In this document: one piece after another, positions 4,495 through 8,538 of the stretch | Numbering within the stretch: position 1 is the stretch's first letter | Layout: each line of letters opens with the position of its first letter | Assembly: GCA_007121575.1 (NCBI GenBank) | Contig: SKKJ01000095.1 | Span: 1-8,538 of the forward strand | DNA length: 8,538 nt | Source of the DNA: Natronomonas sp. | GTDB taxonomy: Archaea > Halobacteriota > Halobacteria > Halobacteriales > Haloarculaceae | Direction of reading: 5' to 3' | The notes under the pieces: model-generated | Told to the model about the DNA's origin: nothing | Seen by the model: the letters and a program-made list of their open reading frames with translations, nothing else | The model's database searches: none | Position numbers and translations under genes: made by a program

Positions 4495-7161
4495 ATGCAC
4501 GACGACGGATACGACCACGCAGCGGTCGAACGACGCTGGCAGGAGGCGTGGAACGACGCCTCCGTGTACCGGACCCCCGACGAGGTCGACGATCCGACCT
4601 ACGTCCTCGGAATGTACCCATACCCGTCCGGACAGCTCCACATGGGCCACGTCCGGAACTATACGATCACGGACGCGTACGCCCGATACCGTCGGATGCG
4701 CGGCGATGACGTGCTGCACCCGATGGGGTGGGACGCGTTCGGACTTCCGGCCGAGAACGCCGCCAAAGAGCGCGATACCAACCCACGCGATTGGACCTTC
4801 GATTGCATCGCGACGATGAAAGGCCAGATGGAGTCGATGGGGTTCGGCTACGACTGGGATCGTGAGATCACGACCTGCACGCCCGAATACTACCGGTGGA
4901 ACCAGTGGCTGTTCTTGCGCTTTCTCGAAGAAGGGCTCGCAGAGCGACGGGACGCCGAGGTCAACTGGTGTCCCGAGTGCGAGACGGTGTTGGCCGACGA
5001 GCAAGTCGAGACGGATGCAGAGCTCTGTTGGCGGTGTGATACCCCGGTCGAGACCCGCGAACTAGAGCAGTGGTTCCTCTCGATCACGGAGTACGCCGAC
5101 GAACTCCTCGAGTACATCGACGAACTGGACGGCTGGCCGGACTCGGTCAGACAGATGCAGCGAAACTGGATCGGCCGCCAGCACGGGACCCGCCTCGAGT
5201 TCGAGATAACCGGGCCGGAAAAGGCGTACGGCGCGGTCGAGGCGTTTACGACCCGCGTCGATACGCTCTTCGGCGCGACGTTTTTCGCGTTCGCGCCGGA
5301 TCACCCGATCGCGAAACAACTCGTCAAATCGAACGAGGCCGTCCACGAGTTCGTCCACCACGAAGCCGATCCGGACGGCGATGAGCCGAACGGCGTCGAG
5401 ACCGGTCTCACGGCGACGAATCCGATCACGGGCGAGGAGCTTCCGGTGTTCGTCGCGGATTTCGTGCTCTCGGACGTGGGGACGGGCGCGCTGATGGGCG
5501 TTCCGGGCCACGACCACCGCGACCACGCCTTTGCAGAGAAGATGGGCGTCGATATCGTGCCGGTGATCGCGCCCGTGCCCGAAGACGGGAGTGAACCGGA
5601 GGCTCCGGACGTGAGTGACGGTGCCTACACCGAAGACGGCGTCTTGGTGAACTCCGGCGAATACACCGGGCTGGAAAGCGCAGAAGCGCGGGAGCGGTTG
5701 ACCGAGGACATCGAGCACGCGACTCACCACACCCAGTATCGACTGCGCGATTGGGGGATCTCCAGACAGCGGTACTGGGGCACACCGATCCCGATCGTCC
5801 ACTGCGAAGAGTGCGGATCGGTCGCCGTCCCCGAAGAAGAGCTGCCGGTCGAACTGCCGGAGTTCATCAACACGACCGGCAATCCGCTCGATGCCGCCGA
5901 AGAGTGGAAACGGACGAGCTGTCCCGAGTGTGGGGCCGACGCGGAACGAGAAACCGACACGATGGACACCTTCGTCGATTCGTCGTGGTATTTCCTCCGA
6001 TACGTCTCCCCCGAACTGGATGACGCGCCGTTCGATCGCGATCGGGCGAACGACTGGATGCCGGTGGATCAGTACGTCGGCGGCATCGAACACGCCGTGA
6101 TGCATCTGCTGTATTCGCGGTTCGTGACGAAGACGCTCGCCGATCACGAGGGGCTCGAACACCGAGAGCCGTTCGAGAATCTGCTCGCGCAGGGGATGGT
6201 TCAACTCGAAGGCGAGAAGATGTCGAAATCGAAGGGCAACGTCGTTTCACCGCAAGCGATCGTCTCCGAGTACGGCGCGGATACGGCCCGGCTGTTCATG
6301 ATGCAGGCCGCACAGCCCGAGCGGGATTTCGATTGGTCCGATCAGGGCGTCCAGTCGGCGTACGCCTTTCTCTCGCGGCTTTCGGAACTGGTCGACTCGT
6401 ACGCGGCCGGCGACATCGAGACGGCCGACGAGGCGGGACCGATCGCCGAGTACGTCGAGCGCGAAACGGAAGCGGCGATCGTCATCGCGGGCGAAGAGTA
6501 CGACGGGTTGATCTTCAATACGGCCGTTCGGGGTGCGCAGTCGCTCGTCAGAACGCTCAGACAGTATCGCGATTACACGGCGGTTCACGGCGAAACGTTC
6601 GAGCGTGCACTCTCGGTTTCGATCAGAATTCTCGCACCCGTTGCGCCACACATCTGCGAAGAGTTGTGGGATGACCTCGGACACGAGGGCTTCGTCGTCG
6701 AGGCGGAATGGCCGACCGCGGATATCGATCGCGAAACGATCGAAAAGCGACGGCGGCTGGTCGAAAACACGCGTGAGGACGTTCGACAGATCATCGATGT
6801 CGCGGGGATCGAAGACCCGGAGCGGATCGATATCGTCGTCACACCCGAGTGGAAACACGAGGCGTTGAATATCGCCATCGACAGCGATGCGCCGAACGTC
6901 ATCGGGGAGTTGATGCAACACGAGGAGATCAAACGCCACGGCCAAGACGCCGCCTCTTACGGCCAAGAGCTACAGGAACACCGAGAAGCGCTGCAACGAG
7001 CGCTCGAGCCCGAAACCGAGTTCGCCGCGCTGCAATCGGCGTCGTGGCTGATCGAACGGGAGTTCGATGCCGAAGTTCGGGTCTTGGCTGCGGAGAACGC
7101 GGATGAAGCCGCTGTGAAAACGGCCGAACCGTCCAGACCCGCGATCGAAATTCACGAATAG
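4495..7161 (+). CDS. leuS: Leucyl-tRNA synthetase, bacterial-type body with archaeal-type C-terminal tail
   Basis: This 888-residue class I synthetase charges tRNA-Leu with leucine in the cytoplasm and hydrolyses mischarged products. The HIGH motif is HMGH (49-52) within YPYPSGQLHMGH; KMSKS is at 575-579. A zinc module has CPEC (159-162) and CWRC (178-181). The CP1 editing domain follows it (about 228-420), with threonine-rich TTRVDT (252-257) and Asp343 in GHDHRDHAFA, aligning with E. coli editing residue Asp345. Two more Cys pairs (437-440, 476-479) may bind zinc. CP1 after the zinc module, and blocks such as MGWDAFGLPAENAA (77-90), are bacterial-type. The leucine-specific insertion before KMSKS is essentially absent. 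The C-terminus (about 750-888), ending EPSRPAIEIHE, instead resembles archaeal enzymes. Start 4495 (MHDDGYDHAAVERRWQ) is preferred over in-frame ATG 4444, which lies upstream of the TATA box. Confidence 0.97.
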   Translation: MHDDGYDHAAVERRWQEAWNDASVYRTPDEVDDPTYVLGMYPYPSGQLHMGHVRNYTITDAYARYRRMRGDDVLHPMGWDAFGLPAENAAKERDTNPRDWTFDCIATMKGQMESMGFGYDWDREITTCTPEYYRWNQWLFLRFLEEGLAERRDAEVNWCPECETVLADEQVETDAELCWRCDTPVETRELEQWFLSITEYADELLEYIDELDGWPDSVRQMQRNWIGRQHGTRLEFEITGPEKAYGAVEAFTTRVDTLFGATFFAFAPDHPIAKQLVKSNEAVHEFVHHEADPDGDEPNGVETGLTATNPITGEELPVFVADFVLSDVGTGALMGVPGHDHRDHAFAEKMGVDIVPVIAPVPEDGSEPEAPDVSDGAYTEDGVLVNSGEYTGLESAEARERLTEDIEHATHHTQYRLRDWGISRQRYWGTPIPIVHCEECGSVAVPEEELPVELPEFINTTGNPLDAAEEWKRTSCPECGADAERETDTMDTFVDSSWYFLRYVSPELDDAPFDRDRANDWMPVDQYVGGIEHAVMHLLYSRFVTKTLADHEGLEHREPFENLLAQGMVQLEGEKMSKSKGNVVSPQAIVSEYGADTARLFMMQAAQPERDFDWSDQGVQSAYAFLSRLSELVDSYAAGDIETADEAGPIAEYVERETEAAIVIAGEEYDGLIFNTAVRGAQSLVRTLRQYRDYTAVHGETFERALSVSIRILAPVAPHICEELWDDLGHEGFVVEAEWPTADIDRETIEKRRRLVENTREDVRQIIDVAGIEDPERIDIVVTPEWKHEALNIAIDSDAPNVIGELMQHEEIKRHGQDAASYGQELQEHREALQRALEPETEFAALQSASWLIEREFDAEVRVLAAENADEAAVKTAEPSRPAIEIHE

Positions 7162-7163
7162 CG

Positions 7164-7230
7164 ATTTTTCGGTGTACACGCGTTCTCTGTATTCCCCGTT
7201 CGAACAGCGATACCTTTCGAAAGCGTGTAG
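7164..7230. terminator. Probable bidirectional terminator between leuS and the DUF4013 gene
   Basis: Three bases after the leuS stop is a T5 tract (7165-7169), a good archaeal terminator on the plus strand. The rest of this convergent gap is rich in symmetry: GTGTACAC (7172-7179), CTTTCGAAAG (7214-7223), and a 7-bp inverted repeat TACACGC (7175-7181) with GCGTGTA (7223-7229). The T5 is the strong part; the symmetric elements could form hairpins in either transcript. Confidence 0.4.
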
Positions 7231-7231
7231 C

Positions 7232-7909
7232 TTAGACCGCAGGGTCGATATCGGGTGCTTCGGGTGCCGATTCGACCGAAATCACGTCAGCGAAGCCGTT
7301 TGCGTAACAGTACGTCGCGGCGACCGTCACGTAGAACGCGACGAAGGCGGCCAGAAGGCCGATGATGGGGATCAATCCGATGATCCCGGAAACGACGCTT
7401 CCGAGGACGAGAACACCCAAGCCGACGAGCCACGCGGTGGCGAACGTGCCACTCGTGACGATCGGTCGAAGCGCCTCGAACTCAAACGCGGCACCGAAAC
7501 GCCCGGTCACGGCGAAGTTGATGAATCCCGCGGTGCCGACGTACCACGCGGCGAGCCAGAGGGGGAACGCCACGAGCGCACCGATCAGCGCGACCGCAGC
7601 GCCGAGCCGTGCAGCACCGAGGAACGCGGCTCCGCCGGCGAACACCGCGAAGACGACCGCTGGGACCAGAAAGTACACGAACATGATGGCCACTCCTTTC
7701 ACGCCGTCGACGAATAGCTCACCCCAGTCGTCGAAAACGGGGGGTGTTTCGGCACCGTCGTTGACCGAACGGGCCACGCGAACGACATAGCCAGTCACTA
7801 GTGCGATCGGTACGAGCAACACGCTCAAAAGCGTCAATACACCGCCGATGAGGATGGTCTTCACTGCGTCGGTACCGCTTTTCGGGTAGGTGAGTGCGTC
7901 ACTGAACAT
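7232..7909 (-). CDS. DUF4013 family multi-pass membrane protein
   Basis: The 225-residue product is an integral membrane protein of the DUF4013 type, frequent in haloarchaea and of unknown function. The N-terminal part fits the family: a first membrane helix (18-40) ending in GYVVRVARS (40-48), then the linker PPVFDDWGELFVDGVKG (56-72), the most recognisable family block. Further hydrophobic segments cover about 72-95, 102-130, 153-175 and 176-200, so five or six membrane passes are likely. The chain is very rich in Ala, Gly and Val and ends in an acidic tail (VESAPEAPDIDPAV). The ATG at 7909 is the natural start, just before the first helix region; the promoter lies 52 bases upstream. It is divergent from threonine aldolase and convergent with leuS. 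Nothing in the context reveals its job. Confidence 0.85.
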   Translation of the reverse strand: MFSDALTYPKSGTDAVKTILIGGVLTLLSVLLVPIALVTGYVVRVARSVNDGAETPPVFDDWGELFVDGVKGVAIMFVYFLVPAVVFAVFAGGAAFLGAARLGAAVALIGALVAFPLWLAAWYVGTAGFINFAVTGRFGAAFEFEALRPIVTSGTFATAWLVGLGVLVLGSVVSGIIGLIPIIGLLAAFVAFYVTVAATYCYANGFADVISVESAPEAPDIDPAV

Positions 7910-7960
7910 GATGTGTTTCCGATCGGTCGATCACGACTCATCGCGACGATCGATCAAGGC

Positions 7961-7968
7961 TTATATAA
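7961..7968 (-). promoter_or_regulatory. TATA box of the DUF4013 gene
   Basis: TTATATAA, self-complementary, is centred 55 bases before the ATG at 7909. Transcription starting about 26 bases downstream would leave a leader of roughly 30 bases. That stretch contains GATC-rich near-palindromes (GATCGGTCGATC at 7921-7932, CGATCGATC at 7948-7956) that may be an operator. Confidence 0.5.
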
Positions 7969-7978
7969 TTGCCGTAAT

Positions 7979-7993
7979 CGGTAATAAATACCG
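7979..7993. promoter_or_regulatory. Inverted repeat CGGTA-N5-TACCG in a divergent promoter region
   Basis: CGGTA (7979-7983) and TACCG (7989-7993) are perfect complements around ATAAA. The site lies just upstream of the DUF4013 TATA box, about 95 bases before the threonine aldolase start. It could be a regulator site for either gene; the AT-rich centre is also a possible but distant TATA element for the plus strand. Confidence 0.3.
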
Positions 7994-8055
7994 CAGTACC
8001 CGTGTCATCACGCGTCGCAGACGCTCGAAACGAACCCGAACCGCCTATGACAACC

Positions 8056-8061
8056 CTTATC
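8056..8061 (+). promoter_or_regulatory. Likely TATA element of the threonine aldolase gene
   Basis: CTTATC is centred about 28 bases before the ATG at 8087, the distance expected for a leaderless haloarchaeal mRNA. The match to consensus is modest. Confidence 0.35.
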
Positions 8062-8086
8062 AATCGGGCCATCCCCTTCTCACGGC

Positions 8087-8538
8087 ATGATCGATCTGCG
8101 GAGTGATACCGTAACGAAACCGTCCGCGGAGATGCGGACGGCCGCCGCCGAGGCGGACGTCGGTGACGATGTCTACGGCGAAGACCGAACGGTGAACGAA
8201 CTCGAAGCGGCTGTCGCGGAGTGTTTGCAGAAAGAGGCCGCACTCTTCGTGCCGTCGGGGACGATGGGCAATCAAATCGCCGCGCGTGTTCACACCGAAC
8301 GAGGCCAAGAAGTCCTGCTCGAACGGGAAAGCCACATCTATCGATCCGAACTCGGCGGACTCGCACAGCACGCACAGCTACAAGCGCGACCGCTCGATGG
8401 CGGTGAGCGCGGCGTCGTGACGCCCGAAGCGATCGCCGACGGGTTCGTCAGCGGCGACAGCCATCGCCCGGGAACCGGTTTGCTCTGTCTCGAAAACACC
8501 CACAACAGCAAGGGTGGAACCGCCATTTCAGTGGATCG
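8087..8538 (+). CDS. ltaE: Low-specificity threonine aldolase, N-terminal part (3' end outside window)
   Basis: The frame from ATG 8087 is open to the window end and gives 150 residues, a little under half of the usual 340 or so. The enzyme is a PLP-dependent fold-type I aldolase that splits threonine or allo-threonine to glycine and acetaldehyde. The start [13 protein letters not shown] is the standard family N-terminus. VGDDVYGED (25-33), the PLP-phosphate loop [10 protein letters not shown] (54-63), [10 protein letters not shown] (82-91) and [10 protein letters not shown] (135-144) are all clear. His83 and His126 match the active-site histidines of E. coli threonine aldolase in both position and context. 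The PLP-binding lysine would lie beyond the window. The gene is divergent from the DUF4013 gene, 177 bases away. Its likely role is glycine supply or threonine breakdown. Confidence 0.93.
   Translation, partial: MIDLRSDTVTKPSAEMRTAAAEADVGDDVYGEDRTVNELEAAVAECLQKEAALFVPSGTMGNQIAARVHTERGQEVLLERESHIYRSELGGLAQHAQLQARPLDGGERGVVTPEAIADGFVSGDSHRPGTGLLCLENTHNSKGGTAISVD

Noticed and set aside
5062..6204. 380-codon minus-strand open frame inside leuS
   Set aside because: It lies wholly antisense to the catalytic and editing region of leuS, is unusually rich in Arg, His and Val, and has no promoter. The leuS motifs prove the plus strand is the coding one.
7172..7717. 181-codon plus-strand open frame opposite the DUF4013 gene
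   Set aside because: It is extremely rich in Asp, Glu and Arg with no hydrophobic core, as expected for the complement of an Ala/Gly/Val-rich membrane protein gene.
7890..8090. Short plus-strand open frame across the DUF4013/threonine aldolase gap
   Set aside because: It spans two promoters and the divergent start codons, is of odd composition, and has no supporting signal.
1..8538. Mobile element, CRISPR array, tRNA or toxin-antitoxin pair
   Set aside because: I found no transposase or integrase motifs, no terminal inverted or regularly spaced repeats, no cloverleaf candidate and no small paired ORFs beyond those listed. Base and codon usage look uniform throughout.

Overview
The window reads as ordinary chromosomal DNA from a halophilic archaeon (Halobacteria). 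The predicted proteins are strongly acidic, codons end mostly in G or C with frequent CGA, GAT and TCG, promoters are archaeal TATA elements placed so that several mRNAs would be leaderless, and several products closely resemble haloarchaeal families (a DpsA ferritin, an amphi-Trp protein, a DUF4013 membrane protein, a haloarchaeal leucyl-tRNA synthetase). I see no integrase, transposase, CRISPR array, tRNA or rRNA, and the evidence points to a core rather than an accessory region. The species cannot be named from sequence alone.

Layout. Bases 1-168 hold the C-terminal end of a plus-strand gene, probably an amphi-Trp domain protein. Facing it on the minus strand are three genes read from right to left: a PaaI-type thioesterase (2165-1746, GTG start), an L-aspartate dehydrogenase (1685-861) and the DpsA ferritin (767-222), which has its own promoter. 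Divergent from the thioesterase is an enoyl-CoA hydratase (2275-3033), followed by an ornithine cyclodeaminase/alanine dehydrogenase family enzyme (3145-4140) with its own strong TATA box and a tandem repeat upstream. A small one-helix membrane protein (4371-4159, minus) lies between that gene and leuS (4495-7161, plus). leuS converges on a DUF4013 multi-pass membrane protein (7909-7232, minus), and the window ends inside a threonine aldolase gene (8087 onward, plus).

How the genes relate. They do not form one pathway. There is an amino-acid theme (aspartate dehydrogenase, the alanine dehydrogenase-like enzyme, leucyl-tRNA synthetase, threonine aldolase) and a divergent CoA-thioester pair (thioesterase and enoyl-CoA hydratase) that may share control through palindromes between them. 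Most genes look separately transcribed, and most intergenic gaps are 55-180 bp.

The points most worth a second look are regulatory or evolutionary: leuS, which joins a bacterial-type catalytic and editing body to an archaeal-type C-terminal tail; a 17-bp direct repeat at 23-bp period upstream of the dehydrogenase promoter; a cluster of TTGC/GCAA palindromes plus a five-codon upstream ORF overlapping the dpsA start; and a palindrome in the thioesterase/hydratase divergent promoter. I found no convincing sign of a new multi-gene system here.
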